From assembly GCA_013002925.1 (NCBI GenBank), contig JABDLQ010000065.1:1-11931 (forward strand): 11,931 bases of DNA, in the 5' to 3' direction. The notes under the pieces were generated by a model. The model saw only the letters and a list, made by a program, of their open reading frames with translations. It did no database searches and was not told where the DNA came from. Positions 1 to 6,399 of this stretch are shown piece after piece. Made by a program: the position numbers and the translations under genes. Every line of letters begins with the position of its first letter. Positions within the stretch are counted from its first letter, which is position 1. The stretch is from Gammaproteobacteria bacterium (GTDB lineage: Bacteria > Pseudomonadota > Gammaproteobacteria > Steroidobacterales > SZUA-146).

Positions 1-419
1 TGGACCAATATCGACTTTACCGAACTTACCATGGTTGCACGATGGCTCCACCGGTTGCACGGGCAAGCGTTGCTCTGTGGGACGACGACACGACGGCTAC
101 CAGAAACCGGCAGCTTTATGATCAGAAATTTGCAGCTTTCGTCGCACAGCTTGCACCGGTGTGGTCACTGGACACGCCACCCGGCGCTTTTTACCTGTGG
201 GCCAAAACGCCTTATGATGATGTCCGCTTTACCCGCGATCTCTATGCCCGGCAAAATATTACAGTACTTCCCGGGAGTTACCTTGCCCGCACGGCGCACG
301 GCAGCAATCCGGGCAGCGGCTGGGTACGCATCTCCCTGGTTGCAGACGTTGAGGATTGCCGGGAAGCAGCGCACCGTATACTGCGGTTTTTTGAAACTAT
401 CGACATAAACATCAGCTGA
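1..419 (+). CDS. dapC: N-succinyldiaminopimelate aminotransferase, C-terminal part (5' end outside window)
   Basis: This is the C-terminal 138 residues of a fold-type I PLP-dependent aminotransferase. The reading frame is open from base 3 and stops with TGA at 417-419. DapC converts N-succinyl-2-amino-6-ketopimelate to N-succinyl-LL-diaminopimelate with glutamate as amino donor, in the cytoplasm. Visible family marks are YRTYHGCTMAPPV near the window edge, the GAFYLW segment, and VLPGSYLAR followed by NPGSGWVRISLV, which carries the arginine that binds the substrate carboxylate in this aminotransferase class. The catalytic lysine lies upstream of the window. Identification rests on these segments plus the position 12 bp ahead of dapD. 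A related aminotransferase (ArgD/AspC type) is less likely because the C-terminal motif pattern is typical of proteobacterial DapC. The ATG at 42 is internal, not a start. Confidence 0.9.
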   Translation, partial: DQYRLYRTYHGCTMAPPVARASVALWDDDTTATRNRQLYDQKFAAFVAQLAPVWSLDTPPGAFYLWAKTPYDDVRFTRDLYARQNITVLPGSYLARTAHGSNPGSGWVRISLVADVEDCREAAHRILRFFETIDINIS

Positions 420-431
420 GAGACCACCGCA

Positions 432-1268
432 ATGAACGCTACCTCTTCCACCCATGATCGCGAACTTATTGAGCAGTTATTTGCTGACCGCAGCAACATA
501 TCGCCACGCTCGGATCCAGCCGTCATCGACACCATCAACCGGGTGATCGACACGCTAAACCGTGGCGAGGAGCGCGTTGCAGAACCCCGCACCGACGGCT
601 GGCATGTGAATGAATGGCTGAAAAAAGCCGTGCTGCTGTATTTTCGTATTAACCCTAACCAGGTTTTTGATGATGGGAGCACACGATATTTCGACAAGGT
701 ACCTTTGAAATATGCCCAATTTTCCCACGAGGATTTTCAACAAAACGGTGTGCGCGTTGTGCCACCGGCGACTGTCCGACATGGCGCCTGGGTCGCGCCC
801 GATTGCGTGTTGATGCCTTCGTTTATCAATATTGGTGCCTACGTGGACAGCGGCAGCATGATTGACACCTGGGCATCGGTCGGGTCGTGTGCACAGATCG
901 GCCGCAATGTTCATTTGTCTGGTGGTGCCGGAATTGGCGGTGTGCTGGAACCGCTGCAGGCAGCACCAACGATTATCGGCAACAACTGCTTTATCGGTGC
1001 ACGATCAGAAATCGTGGAGGGCGTCATCGTCGAAGACAACGCCGTCATCTCCATGGGCGTTTTCATCGGCCAGAGCACGCGTATTTATGATCGCGAAAAC
1101 GATGAAATACTCTACGGGCGTGTGCCCGCCGGGGCGGTTGTCGTGCCCGGCAGTTTGCCTGCAGACAACGGAAAATATGCACTGAACTGTGCGGTGATTG
1201 TCAAACGGGTAGATGAGAAAACCCGCGCCAAAGTCAGTCTTAATGAACTGTTGCGAACCTGGGACTGA
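432..1268 (+). CDS. dapD: 2,3,4,5-tetrahydropyridine-2,6-dicarboxylate N-succinyltransferase
   Basis: The 278-residue protein is close in length to E. coli DapD. It transfers succinyl from succinyl-CoA to tetrahydrodipicolinate, the committing step of the succinylase route to meso-DAP and lysine. The N-terminal ~100 residues form the helical/substrate domain. Residues ~105-230 carry the imperfect hexapeptide repeats of a left-handed beta helix (for example APDCVLMPSFINIGAYV, then IIGNNCFIGARSEIVEGVIV). The C-terminal segment YGRVPAGAVVVPGSLP is a strong DapD signature. The family works as a trimer with active sites between subunits. The ATG at 432 is the only sensible start, 12 bp after the dapC stop. 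The upstream GAGAGACC gives only a weak Shine-Dalgarno, so coupling to dapC is likely. No disrupted motif is visible. Confidence 0.97.
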   Translation: MNATSSTHDRELIEQLFADRSNISPRSDPAVIDTINRVIDTLNRGEERVAEPRTDGWHVNEWLKKAVLLYFRINPNQVFDDGSTRYFDKVPLKYAQFSHEDFQQNGVRVVPPATVRHGAWVAPDCVLMPSFINIGAYVDSGSMIDTWASVGSCAQIGRNVHLSGGAGIGGVLEPLQAAPTIIGNNCFIGARSEIVEGVIVEDNAVISMGVFIGQSTRIYDRENDEILYGRVPAGAVVVPGSLPADNGKYALNCAVIVKRVDEKTRAKVSLNELLRTWD

Positions 1269-1269
1269 C

Positions 1270-1623
1270 ATGAGCAGCAACGTCAAAGTCTACGGATTGA
1301 AAAACTGCGATAGCTGCCGCAACACCATGCGATTATTTAAAAGTCTTGATGTTCCAGCCACACTGATCGATGTACGGGACCATCCTCCGGATAACACGAC
1401 GCTTTTAAACTGGTGTAAACGATTCGGCTGGACCGCATTGCTGAACAAACGCAGCACCACCTGGCGCACTTTGAATGCCGCGCAGAAAAGCGTTGCTGAC
1501 GAACATGCGGCGGTGCAGTTGCTACGGGACTATCCGACCCTGATGAAACGGCCGGTGATACTATGTGGCTCGCAGCAACTGTTGGGTTTCGATCGTCACA
1601 AAATCGAGTCGCTCTGCACATGA
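1270..1623 (+). CDS. yffB: ArsC/Spx-fold thioredoxin-like protein, YffB family
   Basis: A 117-residue cytoplasmic protein of the arsenate reductase-like (ArsC/Spx/MgsR) family. The N-terminal motif YGLKNCDSCRNT places the catalytic Cys at residue 13, with a second Cys at 16. The family block ALLNKRSTTWRTL follows in the middle, and MKRPVI near residue 95 is the usual cis-Pro region. E. coli yffB also sits directly upstream of dapE, so gene order supports the assignment. The Pseudomonas YffB structure has been interpreted as a glutathione-dependent thiol reductase; the physiological substrate is not established. The start chosen is ATG 1270, one base after the dapD stop. A longer in-frame start at 1213 lies inside dapD and was rejected. 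The stop overlaps the dapE start by 4 bases. Role in the dap cluster is inferred only from conserved neighbourhood. Confidence 0.88.
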   Translation: MSSNVKVYGLKNCDSCRNTMRLFKSLDVPATLIDVRDHPPDNTTLLNWCKRFGWTALLNKRSTTWRTLNAAQKSVADEHAAVQLLRDYPTLMKRPVILCGSQQLLGFDRHKIESLCT

Positions 1624-2750
1624 CCAGCGCGGTTACACAACTTGCATGTGAGCTGATCGAACGCCGCTCCGTCACTCCGGATGACGCCGGTTGTCAGGAA
1701 CTGATCACGGCGCGCCTCGAGCCACTTGGCTTTACCTGTGAGCCCCTGCCATTTGCTGATGTCAACAATTTGTGGGCAACGCGGGGCACAGGAAAACCCG
1801 TGTTCTGTTTTGCCGGACACACCGATGTCGTGCCCACCGGGCCGGTCTCGCAGTGGAGCAGTGCACCGTTTGTTCCAACCGTGCGCGATGGACTGCTGTA
1901 TGGCCGGGGAGCGGCTGACATGAAAGGTGGTCTGGCGGCCATGGTCTGCGCAACGGAACGATTTGTGACGGCTCACCCTCAGCACCGTGGAACGCTGGCC
2001 TTTTTGATTACCAGCGATGAGGAAGGGGTCGCCGACAATGGCACACGCAAGGTCATGGACACCTTGCAGCAGCGGCACAGCCAGATCGATCACTGTATCG
2101 TTGGCGAACCCAGTTCGAGTGCCAGTGTCGGCGATGTAGTCAGAATCGGGCGGCGCGGCAGCCTGAGCGGCACATTGCGTGTGTCTGGTCAGCAAGGCCA
2201 CGTTGCGTTTCCGGAAAAAGCCGACAATCCGATCCATGCGGCGATGCCGGCACTGCATGCACTCTGTGAGGAAACATGGGATCAGGGCAACGACCATTTT
2301 CCTGCAACCACGTTCCAGATCTCGAACATCACTGCCGGCACCGGTGCTGAAAACGTTATACCGGGCACTCTCGACGTACTCTTCAACCTGCGTTATTCGA
2401 CGGCGATAACTGAAAGTGACATTCGTGCGCGCACAGAAGCCATATTGCGACGCTTCAATCTGCAGTTTTCGCTCGACTGGCGCCTGTCAGGAGCCCCGTT
2501 TTTGAGCACTCCGGGACCGTTGATCAACAGCACCTGTGAAGTTATCACGGAATTCACCGGGACAGCACCACAGTTGTCGACCGGTGGCGGAACATCTGAT
2601 GGAAGATTTATCGCGCCAACTGGCACGGAAGTTCTGGAACTGGGGCCGTGCAATGCCACTATCCATCAAATTGACGAACATGTCAGGCTGGCAGATCTCG
2701 ATGCCCTGGAGACCATCTATTTCAAAATACTGGAGAAACTCCTGGGTTAG
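1620..2750 (+). CDS. dapE: succinyl-diaminopimelate desuccinylase
   Basis: A 376-residue M20-family di-zinc hydrolase that cleaves N-succinyl-LL-DAP to succinate and LL-DAP. All metal and catalytic residues fall at the same numbers as in the well-studied Haemophilus enzyme: His67 and Asp69 (AGHTDVVPTG), Asp100 (RGAADMKGG), the Glu134 general base and Glu135 (SDEEG), Glu163 (VGEPSS) and His349 (NATIHQIDEH). The dimerisation domain spans roughly 180-290, with ENVIPG, and STGGGTSDGRF follows it. The start is ATG 1620 in an ATGA overlap with the yffB stop. The exact match of residue numbering supports this start over the upstream in-frame ATG 1563. It is the last gene of the dap unit and its TAG ends at 2750, directly against the stop of convergent dsbB. 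The enzyme should be fully active. Confidence 0.97.
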   Translation: MTSAVTQLACELIERRSVTPDDAGCQELITARLEPLGFTCEPLPFADVNNLWATRGTGKPVFCFAGHTDVVPTGPVSQWSSAPFVPTVRDGLLYGRGAADMKGGLAAMVCATERFVTAHPQHRGTLAFLITSDEEGVADNGTRKVMDTLQQRHSQIDHCIVGEPSSSASVGDVVRIGRRGSLSGTLRVSGQQGHVAFPEKADNPIHAAMPALHALCEETWDQGNDHFPATTFQISNITAGTGAENVIPGTLDVLFNLRYSTAITESDIRARTEAILRRFNLQFSLDWRLSGAPFLSTPGPLINSTCEVITEFTGTAPQLSTGGGTSDGRFIAPTGTEVLELGPCNATIHQIDEHVRLADLDALETIYFKILEKLLG

Positions 2751-3236
2751 TCAGCGCCGCCAGTTCCACCAGATTCCGAGGCCGCCAGTCAGCGTAACCA
2801 TTATCAGCACCCACATTGGCATGGACAGGCCCAGAAAGGACCAGACGACTTCGGCACACTGTCCGGATCCTGCAAACACTTTGCTCAATGCTTCACCCAG
2901 AGAAAAAGCTTCCAGAAGATACTCCAGACCGGGTCCGCATTCGGGCACCTCATCCGCAGGAAGATTTTGTAACCAGGCATGTCGCCCGGCCACCAATGCG
3001 CCACCGCCTGCAGCGAGAGCCAGCAACCCGGCATAGATCCGTGCGCCCACAACTGCCGGACGATGCAATGCAGCGAGTAAAAACACGATGCCCATCGCGA
3101 TTACGGCAAGGCGCTGAAAGACACATAAATTACACGGTTCAAGTTCCAGTCCATACTGCGCGTACAAGGCGTACCCCATCAGTCCTGCGCACACCAGTGC
3201 GCCCATCCAGTTTCCTTTAGCTTTAGTGATTTCCAT
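2751..3236 (-). CDS. dsbB: disulfide bond formation protein B, DsbA-reoxidising quinone reductase
   Basis: A 161-residue inner-membrane protein that reoxidises periplasmic DsbA and passes electrons to ubiquinone or menaquinone. Four hydrophobic segments are visible at about 11-29, 43-58, 64-84 and 137-157. The first periplasmic loop holds the quinone-linked pair Cys35/Cys38 in LEPCNLCVFQR, where the Arg after FQ matches the conserved quinone-interacting arginine. The second loop holds the DsbA-reacting pair Cys100 (PECGPG) and Cys127 (GQCAE). All four essential cysteines are therefore present. The start ATG 3236 has a good Shine-Dalgarno (AAGGAAG). A 54-bp gap separates it from tsaB, so it may be cotranscribed or have its own promoter; I see no convincing -10/-35. 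The 3' end abuts dapE on the other strand with zero bases between. Confidence 0.95.
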   Translation of the reverse strand: MEITKAKGNWMGALVCAGLMGYALYAQYGLELEPCNLCVFQRLAVIAMGIVFLLAALHRPAVVGARIYAGLLALAAGGGALVAGRHAWLQNLPADEVPECGPGLEYLLEAFSLGEALSKVFAGSGQCAEVVWSFLGLSMPMWVLIMVTLTGGLGIWWNWRR

Positions 3237-3240
3237 AGAG

Positions 3241-3247
3241 CTTCCTT
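3241..3247 (-). promoter_or_regulatory. Shine-Dalgarno of dsbB
   Basis: On the minus strand this reads AAGGAAG and ends 4 bases before the ATG at 3236 (6 bases from the AAGGA core). It is the clearest ribosome binding site in the minus-strand run and fixes the dsbB start. Confidence 0.75.
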
Positions 3248-3290
3248 ACCATCCCCTGCGTGCGTTTCTGTCGGTCATTTTGCCGAATTG

Positions 3291-3935
3291 TCATTTAGAG
3301 TGCGTCACGCTGTCGCGCACGTAGACCGGCGTTGCGTGAAACGGTTCCATAAAGTCTGCCCAGCCGGCCGCCGCCAACCGCGCAATAGCGAGAGCGCCAG
3401 AGTTTACACTACTGTGATAGCGCTCTACACGGTCTCGCAATTCCGGGTACGCATCAAAGCCATCACCAACACCGATTATGTCAACTGCCGTGACACTGAC
3501 AGCGTCCGGATCAACCACCTGTTCGACACCCTGCACCCTGGCCAGACCGGTGGCATCAGCGGTAAACGTACCAGTGTAAACCTGACCTTTGCGCGCATCC
3601 GTGCATACCAGCACATCATGATCGGCAACCCACGGCTGCGCCAGTGCGGCCAGCGTTGAAATTCCAGCCACCGGCTTGTCATAGCCAAAAGCGAGTCCCT
3701 GCACCACCGCAGCAGCGACGCGCAGACCCGTGAATCCTCCGGGCCCTCTCCCAAACGCAAGACCGTCGAGGTCTGCAAGGCTCACCTTGCCCGCTTCGAG
3801 CACACGCGTGACCAATGGCAACAGTTGATCGGCATGGGCACGAGTCTCCCGGGCACATTCGTAAAACTCGGACTCTTCTGCAATCAGCGCGACCGACGAT
3901 TGTCCGGACGCAGCGTCAACGGCCAGCACTTTCAT
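3291..3935 (-). CDS. tsaB: tRNA threonylcarbamoyladenosine biosynthesis protein TsaB
   Basis: A 214-residue ASKHA-fold protein. TsaB is the catalytically inactive partner of TsaD; with TsaE and TsaC it installs t6A at position 37 of tRNAs reading ANN codons. The N-terminus MKVLAVDAASGQSSVAL is the first ASKHA strand-turn-strand. Residues 59-72 (LAFGRGPGGFTGLR) are the family signature, with Gly where E. coli has Ser (GPGSFTG). The block around 90-96 (GISTLAA), the segment CTDARKGQVYTG, and the C-terminal PVYVRDSV also match E. coli TsaB. The start ATG 3935 overlaps the yoaA stop by 4 bases (ATGA on the minus strand), so translation is probably coupled. The yoaA-tsaB adjacency is the same as in E. 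coli. No tsaD is present in the window. Confidence 0.95.
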   Translation of the reverse strand: MKVLAVDAASGQSSVALIAEESEFYECARETRAHADQLLPLVTRVLEAGKVSLADLDGLAFGRGPGGFTGLRVAAAVVQGLAFGYDKPVAGISTLAALAQPWVADHDVLVCTDARKGQVYTGTFTADATGLARVQGVEQVVDPDAVSVTAVDIIGVGDGFDAYPELRDRVERYHSSVNSGALAIARLAAAGWADFMEPFHATPVYVRDSVTHSK

Positions 3936-5866
3936 GATGTCGCCTCGCGGTTTGTCATACGGGAATGAATAAATTCCAGAACTTTCTCATGAGTACGTTC
4001 AATGGGCAACGGAGGCAGGCTCTCAAGAAAACGCCGACCATACCCTTTGGTAAACAGACGTGGATCACAAATCATGCAGATTCCCACATCATCGACATCC
4101 CGAATCAGGCGCCCGACACCCTGCTTGAGACTCAACACCGCGTGCGGCAGCTGATAGTCGACAAACGGATTGCCACCCTGTTTTCTCAGGACCTCCAGAC
4201 GCGCCTGGAGCAGTGGGTCGCCCGGTGAAGCAAAGGGTAATTTATCAATAACTACCAGTTCGAGCGCCGCACCGCGGACATCCACGCCTTCCCAAAAACT
4301 GCTGGTGCCCAATAGAATGGCCGCGCCATCGGCACGAAAAATACGCAGCAGTTCATCGCGTGGCTGATCACCCTGCACCAGCAATGTCCGCCCGTGCTCC
4401 GTAGCATTCATTATGTTACGCGCGATGTGCAACGCGCGATAACTGGTAAATAGTAAAAAAGCACCCCCGGTCAGCTTATCGAGCAGCTGCAAACTCTCGT
4501 GGACGACGCTTTCAGTATGCTTATCATCACCGGGGTTCGGGATATTTTTTGGTATATATAACAGTGAATTATCTTTGTAATTAAAAGTACTCTCTACTTT
4601 GAGTTGCGGCGGTTCTTCGAGCCCCACCCGTGCTGCGAAATGTGCGAAGTTATCGCCCACTGCAAGGGTAGCCGAGGTAAAAACCCAGGTGGCTGGCTGG
4701 CGATAAATAATGGCGTGCAACTGCCTGGATACGTCCAATGGTGCGCGCTGTAGCTGAAAACCGGTGCGGGTAGTTTCCACCCACGCGACACCATTATCAT
4801 CCTCGTCATTGCAAACTTTGGCGAGCGTCGCTGCCATCTCGCGCGCCCGGCGCCTGCAATTGTCCAGACCACTGGTGTGCCCGTCAAAATGTTGCAAGCA
4901 CTGTTCAAGATCATGCAAACATGTGGTCAGATCTGCCAGGGCAGACACGGCCGCTGCCGGCAGTTCCTGCAAATTGATACGGCCGGGCTGATACCCCAGG
5001 TTGTGGCGCACCTGTGCCGCCGCCGATTTGACTCGCTCGACCTGTTGCTCTATCGATTCGCGATCGATACTCGCGGCAAACGCCTCGGCCACCGTATCAC
5101 GCATCAGACCGGTGATCTGCCGGCCGCTAATCTGCACACCAAAAAACCGGCCTGCGGTTTCGGGAAACTGATGAGCCTCATCCAGAACCAGCACTTCGGC
5201 CCCAGGCAACAAATCTCCAAAGCCATCTTCTTTGAGCCGCATATCGGCCAGTAACAAATGGTGATTGACAATCACGACATCGGCGGCCTGCGCTTTGCGC
5301 CTCGCCTTGACCACAAAACAATCGTTAAACAACGGGCATTCCTGGCCCAGGCAATTATCGGGTGTCGAGGTAACTGCAGGCCAGATCGGTGCGCTTTCAC
5401 TGACCTCGACCAGCTCTGCCTTGTCCCCTGTGCGAGTGACGGCAGACCAGTCGCGGATTGTCCGCAGTGCGGTGCCGGTGTGCCGGAAATCCCCTTGCAT
5501 TCCCGCCTGCTCCAGCCGATAAAGGCAAAGGTAGTTACTGCGGCCTTTGAGCAGCGCCAGATCCACCGGCTGCCCAAAAGCTGCAGTCACAGTCGGTAAA
5601 TCCCGATGAAACAACTGGTCCTGCAAGTTACGTGTACCCGTCGAAACAATGGTTTTTTTGCCCGCCATGAGCACCGGCAACAGATAGGCAAAGGTTTTGC
5701 CGGTACCCGTACCGGCCTCTACCAGCAAGTGTTCGAGGTTCTCGATCGCGGACTCCACCGCCTGCGCCATTTTAATTTGACCGGGGCGCGGCAGGTAACC
5801 ATCCACTTCGGCAGCCAGTGGCCCGTCGGAAGCAAACCACTGCGCAACGGCATCCGCACCTCTCAC
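3932..5866 (-). CDS. yoaA: ATP-dependent Fe-S DNA helicase, YoaA (DinG/XPD family)
   Basis: A 644-residue superfamily 2 helicase of the XPD/DinG group, close to E. coli YoaA in length. Walker A is at 51-58 (AGTGTGKT). Four cysteines at 114 (NYLCLYR), 172, 177 and 183 (DNCLGQECPLFNDC) form the 4Fe-4S site. VNHHLLLAD follows near 200, then the Walker B box DEAH at 229-232. The C-terminal motor domain has FWEGVDVRG (motif V) and QGVGRLIRD (motif VI). E. coli YoaA pairs with the HolC clamp-loader subunit and acts in replication-fork repair; the partner here is inferred. The start chosen is GTG 5866, which overlaps the upstream TPR gene's TGA by 4 bases. The longer in-frame start at 5953 would add 29 Gly/Cys-rich residues lying over the TPR gene and was rejected. 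The gene order yoaA-tsaB favours YoaA over DinG. Confidence 0.93.
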   Translation of the reverse strand: MRGADAVAQWFASDGPLAAEVDGYLPRPGQIKMAQAVESAIENLEHLLVEAGTGTGKTFAYLLPVLMAGKKTIVSTGTRNLQDQLFHRDLPTVTAAFGQPVDLALLKGRSNYLCLYRLEQAGMQGDFRHTGTALRTIRDWSAVTRTGDKAELVEVSESAPIWPAVTSTPDNCLGQECPLFNDCFVVKARRKAQAADVVIVNHHLLLADMRLKEDGFGDLLPGAEVLVLDEAHQFPETAGRFFGVQISGRQITGLMRDTVAEAFAASIDRESIEQQVERVKSAAAQVRHNLGYQPGRINLQELPAAAVSALADLTTCLHDLEQCLQHFDGHTSGLDNCRRRAREMAATLAKVCNDEDDNGVAWVETTRTGFQLQRAPLDVSRQLHAIIYRQPATWVFTSATLAVGDNFAHFAARVGLEEPPQLKVESTFNYKDNSLLYIPKNIPNPGDDKHTESVVHESLQLLDKLTGGAFLLFTSYRALHIARNIMNATEHGRTLLVQGDQPRDELLRIFRADGAAILLGTSSFWEGVDVRGAALELVVIDKLPFASPGDPLLQARLEVLRKQGGNPFVDYQLPHAVLSLKQGVGRLIRDVDDVGICMICDPRLFTKGYGRRFLESLPPLPIERTHEKVLEFIHSRMTNREATS

Positions 5867-6399
5867 TGGTGCTGATCTGCCATTCGGGCAGCCTCCAGTG
5901 CACCCGCTTTGTCCCCGCCGGCCTGTCGCGCCTGCGCTACCAACTCCCAGCACCGGTTCGTCAAAATGCGATCCCCTGCGGCGCGTGACAGGGCACGGCG
6001 GGCAAGCATTTCTGCCTGACCAGGTGCGCCCTCGACCAGCCTCAGGCGTGCCATCGCCAGGCTCAGCCAGGGATTGCCAGGTTCAATTCGCATCGCGCGC
6101 TCCAGCGATGCAGCTGCAGCGATGTAGTCGCCGGCAGCCTGGTATCTTTCGGCTTCTGCAGTCAAATGAGCGGCAGCCCCGCGCGGTAGCATGACGGTTG
6201 TGCCATCAGCCCGGTCGCCGTTGCGCGTCATTCCTGTGGCCGATGCAGAACCAGCAACGGCAGGATCAGCCCCACCTTTGTGTGTTGACGTGACAGCAGC
6301 GCAGGCTGGCAGTAGCAGCAGCAGTAATGCGAATGAATAATTACAGACGGGGCGCACGCAATTGATACTCCGGACAGGGGTTACTGATTTCCATCGCAC
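5863..6399 (-). CDS. lpoP: TPR outer-membrane lipoprotein, probable PBP1b activator (LpoP-like)
   Basis: A 178-residue protein with a hydrophobic export segment (ALLLLLLPACAA) whose Cys33 is the probable lipidation site. The lipobox is imperfect because Pro stands at -2. The residue after Cys is Ala, consistent with outer-membrane sorting. A Gly/Ala/Thr-rich linker follows to about 70, then TPR-like helices from about 74 to 170 (AERYQAAGDY..AAASLERAMRIEPGN is a recognisable repeat). It lies directly downstream of mrcB. In Pseudomonas aeruginosa the TPR lipoprotein LpoP is encoded next to the PBP1b gene and activates it, so the same role is inferred here from architecture and position. Start is uncertain: ATG 6399 overlaps mrcB by 19 bases, while GTG 6357 avoids overlap, has GGAG 10 bases upstream and gives a more compact signal peptide. 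A generic TPR protein of other function remains possible. Confidence 0.68.
   Translation of the reverse strand: MRWKSVTPVRSINCVRPVCNYSFALLLLLLPACAAVTSTHKGGADPAVAGSASATGMTRNGDRADGTTVMLPRGAAAHLTAEAERYQAAGDYIAAAASLERAMRIEPGNPWLSLAMARLRLVEGAPGQAEMLARRALSRAAGDRILTNRCWELVAQARQAGGDKAGALEAARMADQHQ

Noticed and set aside
1596..2297. 233-codon open frame on the minus strand
   Set aside because: It lies wholly antisense to dapE, whose catalytic residues are all intact. The translation is rich in Cys, Arg and Pro with no recognisable domain.
2732..2742. GGAG AAA CTCC hairpin as the dapE terminator
   Set aside because: A 4-bp stem with no following U-tract, inside the coding sequence, is not a credible intrinsic terminator.
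4535..4585. AT-rich patch with TATATATAA resembling a -10 element
   Set aside because: It lies inside yoaA and encodes the segment NYKDNSLLYIPKNIPNP. No matching -35 element or downstream gene start fits it.
5867..5953. Longer ATG start for yoaA at 5953
   Set aside because: It would add 29 Gly/Cys-rich residues over the TPR gene and does not resemble a helicase N-terminus. GTG 5866, overlapping the upstream stop, is more likely.
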